A stretch of 64,000 bases of DNA, taken from contig JACQAP010000029.1 in NCBI GenBank assembly GCA_016194905.1, positions 124,001-188,000 of the forward strand, read 5' to 3'. The notes below the pieces were generated by a model that was not told where the DNA came from, made no database searches, and saw only the letters and a list, made by a program, of their open reading frames with translations. The stretch comes from Betaproteobacteria bacterium. GTDB taxonomy: Bacteria > Pseudomonadota > Gammaproteobacteria > Burkholderiales > JACQAP01. Within the stretch, counting starts at the first letter, position 1; each line of letters starts with the position of its first letter. Below, piece by piece: positions 1 to 8,528 of this stretch. Position numbers and translations under genes: made by a program.

Positions 1-1
1 G

Positions 2-106
2 CAGCGACTTGCGCGCCGAGTGGCGCTCAGGCAGTTGGCGCAGACCGACGGGTTATCGCCGGCTTTGACAGTATGGCGTGAGATGTTCGATTGCGAGAGT
101 GGATGA
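2..106 (+). CDS. C-terminal end of an unidentified protein (cut by window start)
   Basis: An open frame runs from the window edge to a TGA at 104-106, about 34 codons. It is rich in Arg, Leu and Ala and ends in WREMFDCESG. Its stop overlaps the ATG of the next gene as ATGA, the usual sign of translational coupling, and this is the main reason to think it is real. I do not recognise the family, and the visible part is too short to assign a function. It could also be a chance open frame. Confidence 0.4.
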   Translation, partial: QRLARRVALRQLAQTDGLSPALTVWREMFDCESG

Positions 107-471
107 GTAACATGGCCAACCAGAAGCGCGGAGCCATGCAGCGGGGCTGGGGACGCATTGAAACGGCCATTCTGGCGATCAGCGTGGCAGGTCTTGCATG
201 GCTGTTCTTATGGCCCAGAGATATGTTCAGCCAGGTGAACATCGGGATGTCACGGGCCGAAGCTATCGCGATGGTTGGAACTCCGCCCCGTAAAGAAGAC
301 AAGACGCTGCCGTTTTGCCGCGAAGGCGCAGCGCCCTACCGGGATTGCGAGGAAATAAAGAAAACCGGCGCGGTGTACTTTCTCTTGTGGAAAGTGGGAA
401 TCGGATCCTGGATGGTCATCGGGTTGGATGCCAATGACAAAGTCTGCTTTCGTGGCCGGGTGAATACGTAG
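103..471 (+). CDS. Small membrane-anchored hypothetical protein
   Basis: The 122-residue protein has one hydrophobic segment near the N-terminus (about residues 22-38, AILAISVAGLAWLFLW), so it is probably anchored in the inner membrane with the rest in the periplasm. After the anchor, the stretch VNIGMSRAEAIAMVGTPP resembles the start of BamE/OmlA-like folds, but the similarity is too short for a family call. Two cysteines (FCREG and YRDCEE) could form a disulfide. The ATG at 103 is preferred over a TTG at 91 because it overlaps the upstream stop. Function unknown. Confidence 0.55.
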   Translation: MSNMANQKRGAMQRGWGRIETAILAISVAGLAWLFLWPRDMFSQVNIGMSRAEAIAMVGTPPRKEDKTLPFCREGAAPYRDCEEIKKTGAVYFLLWKVGIGSWMVIGLDANDKVCFRGRVNT

Positions 472-630
472 CCGTCAGAGTCATTTTCGAACAAGGAAGT
501 GCGCACGTTTCCGGTCAAGACGTTTTTTGTCGAAGGCGATCGCACGGTGGTCCAGCCGCGCAAGGTTCTGCCGAGCACGATGATCTTCAGTCGTGAGGGA
601 GGCATGCCACGCCGGGCGGCGGTGCTATTC

Positions 631-1020
631 CTATTCCGGCATGAATTTCAGGGCGACGCCGTTGTTGCAATAGCGCAACCCGGTCGGATCAGGTCCGTCC
701 TCGAACACATGGCCTTGGTGACCGCCGCATTGCGCGCAGTGATACTCGGTGCGTTCCGTAAACAGCTTGCGATCCACCTTGGTTTCCAGCGCACCGGGAA
801 TGGCGGTGAAAAAACTCGGCCATCCGGTCTTGCTGTCGTACTTCATTTCGGATTTGAACAATGGTTGCCCGCAACCTGCGCAGACGAACGCGCCTTTGCG
901 ATATTCGGTATTCAGCGGGCTGGTGAAACGCCGTTCGGTGCCCTCTTCGCGCAACACCTGGTATTGCTCCGGCGTCAGATCGCTTTGCCACTGCGTATCA
1001 GGTTTGTCGATATGTCCCAT
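631..1020 (-). CDS. msrB: Peptide-methionine (R)-S-oxide reductase MsrB
   Basis: MsrB reduces the R form of methionine sulfoxide in proteins and repairs oxidative damage. The 129-residue protein is the normal length for a single-domain MsrB. Two CxxC pairs that bind structural zinc are present (C47/C50 and C95/C98), together with GWPSFF and the catalytic cysteine C118 in GLRYCNNG. The frame stays open upstream, but the ATG at 1020 has a strong GGAGGA ribosome site and matches the family start. The gene is divergent from the OmpA-like lipoprotein, with about 180 bases between them for both promoters. Confidence 0.95.
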   Translation of the reverse strand: MGHIDKPDTQWQSDLTPEQYQVLREEGTERRFTSPLNTEYRKGAFVCAGCGQPLFKSEMKYDSKTGWPSFFTAIPGALETKVDRKLFTERTEYHCAQCGGHQGHVFEDGPDPTGLRYCNNGVALKFMPE

Positions 1021-1198
1021 AATTCGATGCTCCTCCAGAATCTCCACGTTCTCCTGGCCGGGCCCGTTCGGAATGCTGAATTTGCCGGGCGCCGGGTGTT
1101 GTGTTATCTCTGACAACTGCACGAAGCGTGCGTGCGGCGTAACTATAATCAATATCACGCGGCGATAAAAACCGACGATAACAATGAGGAGGGAAGCC

Positions 1199-2002
1199 AT
1201 GAACCCGTGGCATTCCATAACGGTCTGTTTTTTGTACGCCAGACTTCGCAGTTCCGGTGCGTGGCATTTGCTGCGCTGCAGTCTCGGGGCAGCGCTGGTG
1301 GTTCTGATGTCCGGATGTTCCTGGCTATGGCCATCTCCGCCCCAGCCCGAACCCGAGCGGGAGGCGGTGCAGTACAGCGATGCCCCACTGCCACCGCCCG
1401 AGCCGCGAAAGGTGATTGCGCCGGAACCGCCACCGCCGTCACCGCCACCTCCGTCTCAGAGAAAGACGGCACGCGACCAGGTCACCATCCTGCCGAAGAA
1501 AGACGGTTCGATCGGTGGCGTGGTCGTGCGCACGGATGGTGTCGTCGTTCTACTCAACAAGGCCTATGCGACCGCACTGGTCGAGGGCCCGGGCATGGTG
1601 ACGGAGTCGACTTACGATGCGGAGCTTGCGAAGCAGGATTTCGCGGATGTGCTGGCCGCGTTCCCGGGTGAGCCCGCCAAATTCCTGCTGTATTTTCTCG
1701 AAGGCAAAGACGAGCTGACGCTTGAGTCCGACGAGGAGATCGAGAAGATTTTCGCCGACTTGGCGATGCGGCCCGCGCCGGAAATCCTGGTCATCGGTCA
1801 CACCGATGCGGTCGGTGCAGGACAATACAACGACAAACTGTCGCTGCAGCGCGCCGAACGCGTGCGTGCTGAACTGGTCCGGCGTGGTATTCCGGAAGAC
1901 AGCATCACGGTGGCTGGGCGGGGCAAGCGGGAGCCGCTGGTGCTTACTGCCGACGGAGTGGCGGAACCGAAGAACCGGCGAGTCGAAATCAACGTCAGGT
2001 GA
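1199..2002 (+). CDS. OmpA-family peptidoglycan-binding lipoprotein
   Basis: The 267-residue protein has an N-terminal hydrophobic segment ending in the lipobox LMSGC (C40), a proline-rich linker (about residues 45-95) and an OmpA C-terminal domain (about residues 165-267). The domain carries the peptidoglycan-binding signature GHTDAVG, followed by LSLQRAERVRAEL and NRRVEINVR. The likely role is to tether the outer membrane to the cell wall, as Pal-like proteins do. The start at 1199 follows AGGAGGG at 1187-1193. The middle part (residues 100-160) is not a domain I recognise. Confidence 0.85.
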   Translation: MNPWHSITVCFLYARLRSSGAWHLLRCSLGAALVVLMSGCSWLWPSPPQPEPEREAVQYSDAPLPPPEPRKVIAPEPPPPSPPPPSQRKTARDQVTILPKKDGSIGGVVVRTDGVVVLLNKAYATALVEGPGMVTESTYDAELAKQDFADVLAAFPGEPAKFLLYFLEGKDELTLESDEEIEKIFADLAMRPAPEILVIGHTDAVGAGQYNDKLSLQRAERVRAELVRRGIPEDSITVAGRGKREPLVLTADGVAEPKNRRVEINVR

Positions 2003-2023
2003 GCCAAGCCCGACGGAAAACGA

Positions 2024-3295
2024 TCAGATCAGCCCTTCGAGCAATTGCACGTCCACGGTGGTGCCGGCCGCGACGTTGCCCTGATCGGTGGGCAGGATGA
2101 TGAAGCAATTGGCCTGGCTCATCGACGAGAGAATTCCGGAACCCTGGTCGCCGGTGCTGCGCACGCTCCACTGACCGTTCGCGTCGCGCGACAGGATGCC
2201 GCGCTGGAACTCGGTGCGGCCGGGTGCCTTCTTGATCGGCGAGGTGCAGACGACTTTCTGGGTCGGCAGCGGTGTGACCCGGGTCTGTCCCTGCAAATGG
2301 AGCAGGGCGTCGCGCACGAACTGATAGAACGTCACCATGACCGCGACCGGATTGCCCGGCAGGCCGAAGAAATGCGCGTTGCCGATCTTGCCGTAAGCCA
2401 GCGGCCGGCCGGGTTTCATCGCAATCTTCCAGAACAGCACTTCGCCGAGGCGATCGAGGATCTGCTTGACGTAGTCCGCTTCTCCGACGGAGACGCCGCC
2501 GCTCGTGATCACCACATCGGCTGCCCGAGCCGCTTCCTTGAACGCGCGCTCGACGTCCTCAGGGGTGTCGCGGATCACGCCCATGTCCAGCACTTCGCAA
2601 CCCAGCCGTAGCAGCAGGCCGTAGAGGGTGTAGCGGTTGCTGTCGTAGATCTGGCCGGGCCCGAGCGGCGTTCCGACAGCAACCAGTTCGTCGCCGGTTG
2701 AAAAGAACGCCACGCGCAGCTTGCGATATACCGCGACTTCGCCGATGCCGAGCGAAGCCATCATGCCGATCTCGGCGGGCCGCACCGGCTGGCCGCGTTT
2801 CAGCGCGGCTTCGCCTGCGCGCAGGTCTTCTCCCGCGCTGCGGGTGTTCGTTCCTTTCTTCGGCACAGGTATCACGGCAACTTGTTCGCCGGAGGCTTTG
2901 GCGCGTTCCTGCTGGATCACCGTGTCGGCACCGAAAGGGATCACTGCGCCCGTCATGATGCGGACAGCCTGTCCGGGGCCAGCCGTGCCTTCGAATGGTT
3001 TGCCGGCGAAGGACGCGCCGATGATCTTGAGCGTGGTTTCTCCATCGGCTTTCAGATCGGCAAAACGCACCGCGAAACCGTCCATGGCCGAGTTGTCATG
3101 CTGGGGCACGTTCACAGGCGAAATCACGTCTTCCGCCAGCACGCGCCCGAGCGCGGCACGAATGTTCAGACGCTCGACCGCGGTGACGGGCGAAAGAAAA
3201 GCGCGAATGTGTTCGCGCGCTTTTTCGACCGGCATGGAATTCGGGTCGTAGTCGGAAGTCGTGGTCAGATCGTAAAGTGTCGTGGCGGAAGACAT
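2024..3295 (-). CDS. moeA: Molybdopterin molybdenumtransferase MoeA
   Basis: MoeA inserts molybdenum into adenylylated molybdopterin, the last general step of cofactor synthesis, in the cytoplasm. The 423-residue protein is the usual length. Visible family features are the N-terminal VEKAREHIRAFLSPV region, LAEDVISPVNVPQHDNSAMDG, the MoCF-binding GGVSVGEADYVK and the late FGLPGNPVAVMVTF. It follows a small RHH-like gene and moaA on the same strand, so the three probably form one transcription unit. A downstream in-frame ATG (MPVEKARE) is an alternative start. Confidence 0.95.
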   Translation of the reverse strand: MSSATTLYDLTTTSDYDPNSMPVEKAREHIRAFLSPVTAVERLNIRAALGRVLAEDVISPVNVPQHDNSAMDGFAVRFADLKADGETTLKIIGASFAGKPFEGTAGPGQAVRIMTGAVIPFGADTVIQQERAKASGEQVAVIPVPKKGTNTRSAGEDLRAGEAALKRGQPVRPAEIGMMASLGIGEVAVYRKLRVAFFSTGDELVAVGTPLGPGQIYDSNRYTLYGLLLRLGCEVLDMGVIRDTPEDVERAFKEAARAADVVITSGGVSVGEADYVKQILDRLGEVLFWKIAMKPGRPLAYGKIGNAHFFGLPGNPVAVMVTFYQFVRDALLHLQGQTRVTPLPTQKVVCTSPIKKAPGRTEFQRGILSRDANGQWSVRSTGDQGSGILSSMSQANCFIILPTDQGNVAAGTTVDVQLLEGLI

Positions 3296-3354
3296 GGCAG
3301 TTACAGGGAAAAGTCAAAAACAGGTTTAGCCACAGAGGGCAGGAATTTGATCTG

Positions 3355-3627
3355 TTACTTGGCTTTCAGGCCTCGCTTCAGCAGTTCGGCCACCAGTTCG
3401 TTCAGGCTGGTCTCGCGTTCCTGCACCAGCGCATGAAGTTGTTTTACCAGATCGCCGTCCAGCTTGATCGCGAACGGCACCAGGCCGAGAGCCTGATCGC
3501 GTTTGCGCTGCTCGCGCCGATCCACCACGACGGCCGCGCCTTGGCTGAAACGGCCGGGCGTGGCGGACTGGTTCATCTGCCGGTCGATTTTCTTGCCTTT
3601 GCTTTTTTCGAGGTCGGCTTTTTTCAA
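3355..3627 (-). CDS. Small basic protein with ribbon-helix-helix-like C-terminus
   Basis: The 90-residue protein is very rich in Lys and Arg. Its second half (VPFAIKLDGDLVKQLHALVQ, then TSLNELVAELLKRGLK) reads like a ribbon-helix-helix fold: a short beta strand followed by two helices. It lies between moaA and moeA on the same strand, 59 bases before moeA, so it is probably cotranscribed with them. DNA binding is inferred from the fold pattern only. No partner toxin is adjacent, so I do not call it an antitoxin. Confidence 0.65.
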   Translation of the reverse strand: MKKADLEKSKGKKIDRQMNQSATPGRFSQGAAVVVDRREQRKRDQALGLVPFAIKLDGDLVKQLHALVQERETSLNELVAELLKRGLKAK

Positions 3628-3738
3628 GGTCTTGAGCTCAAATGTAAGTGTTTGGGATGGGGGGGATTCGAGCTTCGCATTTCTTTTATTCCGGACTCAT
3701 CACCAGTTACCAATCACCAGTCACGGCGCGGAGCGGTA

Positions 3739-4797
<1,059 letters not shown>

Positions 4798-5004
4798 CGT
4801 GGCATTTCGAGCATTTACGGCTTTTCTTGTCGACTCGGGCGCTGCCGTTGCGCCTCGGAGAGCATTATATTCGATTGTGAATAACGCTGGCGAGGCGGCC
4901 GCCAGAGGTTTCAGGGCCACTACTGCGGTTGTTGTCGCTTCATTTGGCGTGATCGCCAGCTCCTGCCACCGATAAATAGCCTGGAACTCGCAACGACGAG
5001 GGGC

Positions 5005-5039
5005 TTGACAGTCCTTTTATGTTTCCATAATACTGGAAA
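5005..5039 (+). promoter_or_regulatory. arsR promoter with overlapping inverted-repeat operator
   Basis: A perfect -35 box TTGACA (5005-5010) is followed, after 17 bases, by TAATAC (5028-5033). A perfect inverted repeat TTTCCA-N6-TGGAAA (5022-5039) is centred exactly on this -10 box, which suits an ArsR repressor that blocks RNA polymerase. The ATG is at 5041, so the predicted start of transcription falls on or within about two bases of the start codon, and the mRNA would have almost no leader. The assignment rests on sequence pattern only. Confidence 0.7.
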
Positions 5040-5040
5040 T

Positions 5041-5379
5041 ATGAAAACCAATGAAGCCATCAAAGCGCTGGCGGCACTCGCCCAGGAGACCCGGATCGGG
5101 ATCTACAGGTTACTTGTCCAGCAGGGGCCGGAGGGTTTATCGGCCAGTGCCATTGCCGAAAAGCTCGACCTGCCCAACGCGACGTTTTCCTTCCATGTGA
5201 AGGAGCTGAGCCAGGCGGGTCTGGTCACTGCAAGGCAGTCCGGCCGATTCATTTACTACTCGGCCAACTATTCCGCCATGAACGACCTCGTCGGCTACCT
5301 GACCGAAAATTGCTGCAGTGGAAAAGAGTGCGGCGTCGGTCCCGCCCCGATCAAAACTCCAAGGAGAAAAACAGCATGA
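5041..5379 (+). CDS. arsR: ArsR-family arsenic-responsive repressor
   Basis: The 112-residue winged-helix repressor has the ArsR pattern: a helix-turn-helix at about residues 34-55 (SASAIAEKLDLPNATFSFHV) and the wing GRFIYYSAN. The probable As(III)-binding cysteines sit at the C-terminus (C91, C92, C97), as in ArsR types that sense arsenic through a C-terminal CC...C cluster rather than through the CVC motif of the DNA-binding helix. The protein should repress its own operon through the palindrome at 5022-5039. Its TGA overlaps the ATG of arsI. A TTG at 5005 in the same frame coincides with the -35 box and is not a likely start. Confidence 0.92.
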   Translation: MKTNEAIKALAALAQETRIGIYRLLVQQGPEGLSASAIAEKLDLPNATFSFHVKELSQAGLVTARQSGRFIYYSANYSAMNDLVGYLTENCCSGKECGVGPAPIKTPRRKTA

Positions 5380-5822
5380 AACGCTTTCATGTTCACGTTG
5401 CGGTCGCCGACCTCGAGAACAGCATCCGCTTCTATAGTTCGCTGTTCGGTGCCCAGCCCGCCGTCACAAAAGACGACTACGCCAAATGGATGCTTGACGA
5501 TCCGCGCGTCAACTTCGCCATCTCGAGACGCGGAGACGCTTCCGGCGTAAATCACCTGGGGATTCAGGTCGAGAGCGACGAGGAACTGCTTGAAATGCGG
5601 AATCGGCTGTCCGAAGCCGACCGTCCGGTTGTCGAGCAGGCGAATGCGGCTTGTTGTTACGCCGCGTCCAACAAGCATTGGGTCCAGGATCCGCAAGGGG
5701 TCGCTTGGGAGACCTTTCATACGCTATCCCATATTCCCGTCTTCGGCGAGGACACGCGAACCAGCTTGAGCCGCATCCCGGTCAAGGCCGCGGCTTGCTG
5801 CGTTCCGAAACTGGACGGATGA
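5376..5822 (+). CDS. arsI: ArsI-type C-As lyase / glyoxalase-fold protein
   Basis: The 148-residue protein is a single vicinal-oxygen-chelate (glyoxalase) domain. Candidate metal ligands are a histidine in the first strand (H5 or H7), H60 in GVNHLGIQV and E112 in WETFHT. A vicinal cysteine pair (C93-C94 in ANAACCYAAS) matches the trivalent-organoarsenical site of ArsI, which splits the carbon-arsenic bond of methylarsenite. Another CC pair lies near the C-terminus. The start has AAGGAG at 5361-5366 and overlaps the arsR stop (ATGA). It could instead be a cadmium-induced CadI-like protein, but the arsenic context favours ArsI. Confidence 0.82.
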   Translation: MKRFHVHVAVADLENSIRFYSSLFGAQPAVTKDDYAKWMLDDPRVNFAISRRGDASGVNHLGIQVESDEELLEMRNRLSEADRPVVEQANAACCYAASNKHWVQDPQGVAWETFHTLSHIPVFGEDTRTSLSRIPVKAAACCVPKLDG

Positions 5823-5826
5823 AACC

Positions 5827-6321
5827 ATGCGGCCCAGGGTCTACAACGTATTGTTCCTATGCACGGGAAACTCGGCGCGCAGTGTGATGGCAGAGGCGAT
5901 CCTGAACAGTGTTGGCCAGGGCTGCTTCCGCGCGTTCAGCGCCGGCAGCCATCCCGCCGGAAAGATCAATCCCTTCGCGCTGGAGCAGATCGCGAAGGCC
6001 GGACTGGCGACCGAGGGTTATCGCAGCAAGTCCTGGGATGAGCTTGCCCGGCCGGGAGCGCCCGCAATGGACTTCGTGTTCACGGTTTGTTCCGATGCCG
6101 CCGGGGAAATCTGCCCGATCTGGCCGGGACATCCGATGACGGCGCACTGGGGCGTGGACGATCCGGCGAAGCACAGCGGAACGAATGCCGAGAAACAACG
6201 GATCTTCGCGCTTGCTTATGCGCAGTTGTCCCATCGCATTCGTACCTTCGTCAGCCTGCCTATCGATAAACTCGATCGGCTGTCCCTGAAAAAGAACCTG
6301 GAAGATATCGGGAAGTCCTGA
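5827..6321 (+). CDS. arsC: Arsenate reductase ArsC (low-molecular-weight phosphatase type)
   Basis: ArsC reduces arsenate to arsenite so that it can leave the cell. The 164-residue protein carries the phosphatase-like loop CTGNSAR (C12 to R18). It also has the later stretch FTVCSDAAGEICPIWPG, whose cysteines can take part in the disulfide relay with thioredoxin or glutaredoxin. Family members are usually 130-165 residues. It begins four bases after arsI, and its TGA shares one base with the ATG of the aquaporin gene, so translation is probably coupled. Confidence 0.93.
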   Translation: MRPRVYNVLFLCTGNSARSVMAEAILNSVGQGCFRAFSAGSHPAGKINPFALEQIAKAGLATEGYRSKSWDELARPGAPAMDFVFTVCSDAAGEICPIWPGHPMTAHWGVDDPAKHSGTNAEKQRIFALAYAQLSHRIRTFVSLPIDKLDRLSLKKNLEDIGKS

Positions 6322-6977
6322 TGCCCGCCCTGTCCAGGAAGCTGGCGGCGGAGTTTGTCGGGACCGCGCTGCTGCTCGCTACGGTCGTCGGCTCGGGAAT
6401 CATGGGCGAACGGTTATCGGGAGGCAATGCCGGCATGGCGCTGCTGGCCAACGCGCTGGCGACCGGGGCAGTCTTGTACGCACTGATTTCGGCCATGGGC
6501 AGCATCTCCGGCGCGCATTTCAATCCGGTGGTGACGCTCGCCGAGGCTTGGCTCGGCAAGTTGCCGTGGCGGCAGGTTGGTCCGTATGTACTGATTCAGA
6601 TTGTGGCTGCGCTCGCCGGCGTCGTGGTTGCACATTGGATGTTCGGGTTGCCGGCTTTTTTTGCTTCTCAGCATATGCGCAGCGGACCGTCGCAGGTGTT
6701 CAGCGAAGCCGTGGCCACCTTCGGGCTGATTACCGCGATACTGAATTGCGCGCGTTGGAAACCGGAGGCGATTCCCGCGGCGGTTGCCGCTTATATCACG
6801 GCGGCTTACTGGTTTACCGCATCGACGTCATTCGCCAACCCGGCGGTGACCCTTGCGCGCTCGTTGACAGACACCTTCTCCGGCATTCGCCCTGCGGATG
6901 CGCCGGCATTCATTGCGGCGCAATTCATCGGCGCTGCAATGGCAACAGCATTGCATCGCTGGATGAGGGCGGGGTAG
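6321..6977 (+). CDS. aqpS: Aquaglyceroporin of the arsenic operon (AqpS-like MIP channel)
   Basis: The 218-residue membrane protein has about six hydrophobic segments and two half-helix motifs, NPV (SGAHFNPVVTL) and NPA (FANPAVTLARS), which identify the MIP family. The residue after the second NPA, normally the selectivity-filter arginine (NPAR), is valine here. From memory, the arsenic channel AqpS of Sinorhizobium also lacks this arginine. In that type of operon the channel lets arsenite made by ArsC run out down its gradient and so replaces a pump. No arsB or acr3 is present here. The symbol is by analogy. Confidence 0.85.
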   Translation: MPALSRKLAAEFVGTALLLATVVGSGIMGERLSGGNAGMALLANALATGAVLYALISAMGSISGAHFNPVVTLAEAWLGKLPWRQVGPYVLIQIVAALAGVVVAHWMFGLPAFFASQHMRSGPSQVFSEAVATFGLITAILNCARWKPEAIPAAVAAYITAAYWFTASTSFANPAVTLARSLTDTFSGIRPADAPAFIAAQFIGAAMATALHRWMRAG

Positions 6978-7032
6978 AGCTTTGGACCAACAGGGTGCGC
7001 GTTTACGTCGCAGACGAGATCGGAAGCGAACA

Positions 7033-7158
7033 TCAGGCCAGCGTGACCGGCTTGCTGTTGTCGTATCCGCTCCAGCCGTGATGGGCAAGCGCGGGCGTGG
7101 CCGCCAGCATTGCTGCCGTCAGCGAACCAAGGAAGGCCTTTACAGCGCTAATGCGCAT
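7033..7158 (-). pseudogene. Truncated DUF6152-type secreted protein
   Basis: The 41-codon frame has a good Sec signal peptide (VKAFLGSLTAAMLAATPALA) followed by HHGWSGYDNSKPVTLA and then a stop. The HHGWSxYD start just after the signal cleavage site is what I expect at the N-terminus of DUF6152 proteins, which are normally over 100 residues. GGAG precedes the ATG. I see no continuation of the family beyond the stop, where the aquaporin gene begins tail-to-tail. It is therefore probably the left-over 5' end of a gene, perhaps cut when the arsenic operon arrived. Confidence 0.6.
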
Positions 7159-7244
7159 GGGTGGTCTCCGGTCTCTATAATTCCTTCTGACGACAGAATA
7201 ACCATTTAAATCCCATCGCGTATCCACAAGAAGTTGCGCATCTC

Positions 7245-7739
7245 TTGAAAATCTTCGGCTTCGCAGCGTACTCGGGAAGTGGCAAGACCACGTTGATCGA
7301 GAACCTCGTTCCACTGCTGGTCGCGCGCGGGTTGAAGGTTTCGGTGATCAAGCACGCTCACCATGCTTTCGACGTCGACCGGCCGGGGAAGGATTCGTAC
7401 CGCCACCGGCAAGCCGGGGCGACGGAAGTCTTGGTAAGTTCGGGCGTGCGCTGGGCGCTGATGCATGAGTTGAGGAACGAATCCGAACCCGAGTTGCCGG
7501 CGTTACTCGAGCGGCTTACGCCGTGCGATCTGGTCCTCGTGGAAGGTTTCAAGAAGCAGGCCATTCCCAAAATCGAGATCCACCGGCTGGCCGCCGCCAC
7601 GCCACTGCTGTTCCCCGACGATACCCATATCGTAGCGCTGGCGACCGACGCCAGAATCCCCACTGCGCTGCCGACTTTCGGCCTGGAAGACCACACTGGG
7701 ATTACCCGGTTCATGCTCAAGCACCTGGAGCTGGCGTAA
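7245..7739 (+). CDS. mobB: Molybdopterin-guanine dinucleotide biosynthesis adapter MobB
   Basis: MobB is a small P-loop GTP-binding protein that helps attach GMP to the molybdenum cofactor. The 164-residue protein begins with the P-loop AAYSGSGKTTL (residues 7-17). It has VIKHAHHAFDVDRPGKDSYRH and VLVEGFKKQ, typical MobB segments. I see no in-frame ATG that fits the family N-terminus, so it probably starts with the TTG at 7245. It heads the plus-strand set mobB-moaD-moaE-modE. MobA is not in the window. Confidence 0.92.
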   Translation: MKIFGFAAYSGSGKTTLIENLVPLLVARGLKVSVIKHAHHAFDVDRPGKDSYRHRQAGATEVLVSSGVRWALMHELRNESEPELPALLERLTPCDLVLVEGFKKQAIPKIEIHRLAAATPLLFPDDTHIVALATDARIPTALPTFGLEDHTGITRFMLKHLELA

Positions 7740-7784
7740 ATACGATGGCTGCATTGACCCTGCAAGTCGGCGATAATTGAGGCC

Positions 7785-8066
7785 ATGACACCCAACGATT
7801 CCCGGATCGCCACCGTAGAAGTGCTTTATTTCGCCCGGCTGCGCGAGGTTTTCGGCCGCGAGCGCGAGCAGGTCGAATTGCCTGGCAATGTGCAGGATGT
7901 CGCGGGCCTGACGGCCTGGCTGCGCAGCCGCGGAGAGGCGTGGGAACGCGAACTGGCACCGGGCAAACCGGTCCGTATTGCCGTCAATCAGGATATGGCC
8001 GCAGCCGATACGCCGGTCGGCAACGGCGACGAAGTGGCTTTCTTTCCGCCGGTCACCGGAGGCTAG
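7785..8066 (+). CDS. moaD: Molybdopterin synthase small subunit MoaD
   Basis: MoaD is the ubiquitin-like sulfur carrier of molybdopterin synthase. Its C-terminal glycine becomes a thiocarboxylate and delivers sulfur to the precursor. The 93-residue protein ends in the required GG (FFPPVTGG) and has LYFARLREVFGRE and the late GDEVAFFPP expected of the family. It lies 45 bases after mobB, and its TAG is one base before the GTG of moaE, the other subunit. Confidence 0.94.
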   Translation: MTPNDSRIATVEVLYFARLREVFGREREQVELPGNVQDVAGLTAWLRSRGEAWERELAPGKPVRIAVNQDMAAADTPVGNGDEVAFFPPVTGG

Positions 8067-8067
8067 T

Positions 8068-8517
8068 GTGACGGTACGCGTACAGTTCGGGGATTTCGAC
8101 GTTGGCGCGGAAATGGCCGCCATGCGGCACGGCAATCCGAAGATCGGTGCCATTGCGAGTTTCGTCGGCGTGGTACGCGACCTGAACGAAGGTGCGGACG
8201 TCGACGAGATGACGCTCGAACACTATCCCGGCATGACCGAAAAGGCGCTGGAAAAAATTGTCGGGGAGGCGAAGGCGCGCTGGGATATCTATGATGCCCT
8301 GGTCGTGCATCGCGTCGGCACGCTCAAGCCCACCGACCAGATCGTGCTGGTGGTGGTGGGGAGCGCGCATCGCGGCGAGGCCTTCCAGGCTTGCGAATTC
8401 CTGATGGATTACCTCAAGACGCGCGCCCCGTTCTGGAAGAAAGAAAACACACCGGAAGGTGGGCGCTGGGTTGATGCACGCACGGCGGATGATGCCGCCG
8501 CCGATCGCTGGTCCTGA
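8068..8517 (+). CDS. moaE: Molybdopterin synthase large subunit MoaE
   Basis: MoaE carries the active site of molybdopterin synthase and converts cyclic pyranopterin monophosphate to molybdopterin. The 149-residue protein has GAIASFVGVVRD, LEHYPGMTEKAL, VVHRVGTLKPTD and the catalytic lysine segment FWKKENTPEGGRWVDAR, all classic MoaE. The start is the GTG at 8068, preceded by GGAGG at 8058-8062 inside the end of moaD. Confidence 0.95.
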   Translation: MTVRVQFGDFDVGAEMAAMRHGNPKIGAIASFVGVVRDLNEGADVDEMTLEHYPGMTEKALEKIVGEAKARWDIYDALVVHRVGTLKPTDQIVLVVVGSAHRGEAFQACEFLMDYLKTRAPFWKKENTPEGGRWVDARTADDAAADRWS

Positions 8518-8528
8518 AGGCCCCACGC

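Noticed and set aside
499-1113. Long plus-strand open frame opposite msrB
   Set aside because: It is antisense to a clear msrB and has no family features; it arises from GC-rich codon bias.
3355-3627. Antitoxin of a toxin-antitoxin pair
   Set aside because: The RHH-like fold alone is not enough; the neighbours are moaA and moeA and there is no small toxin gene.
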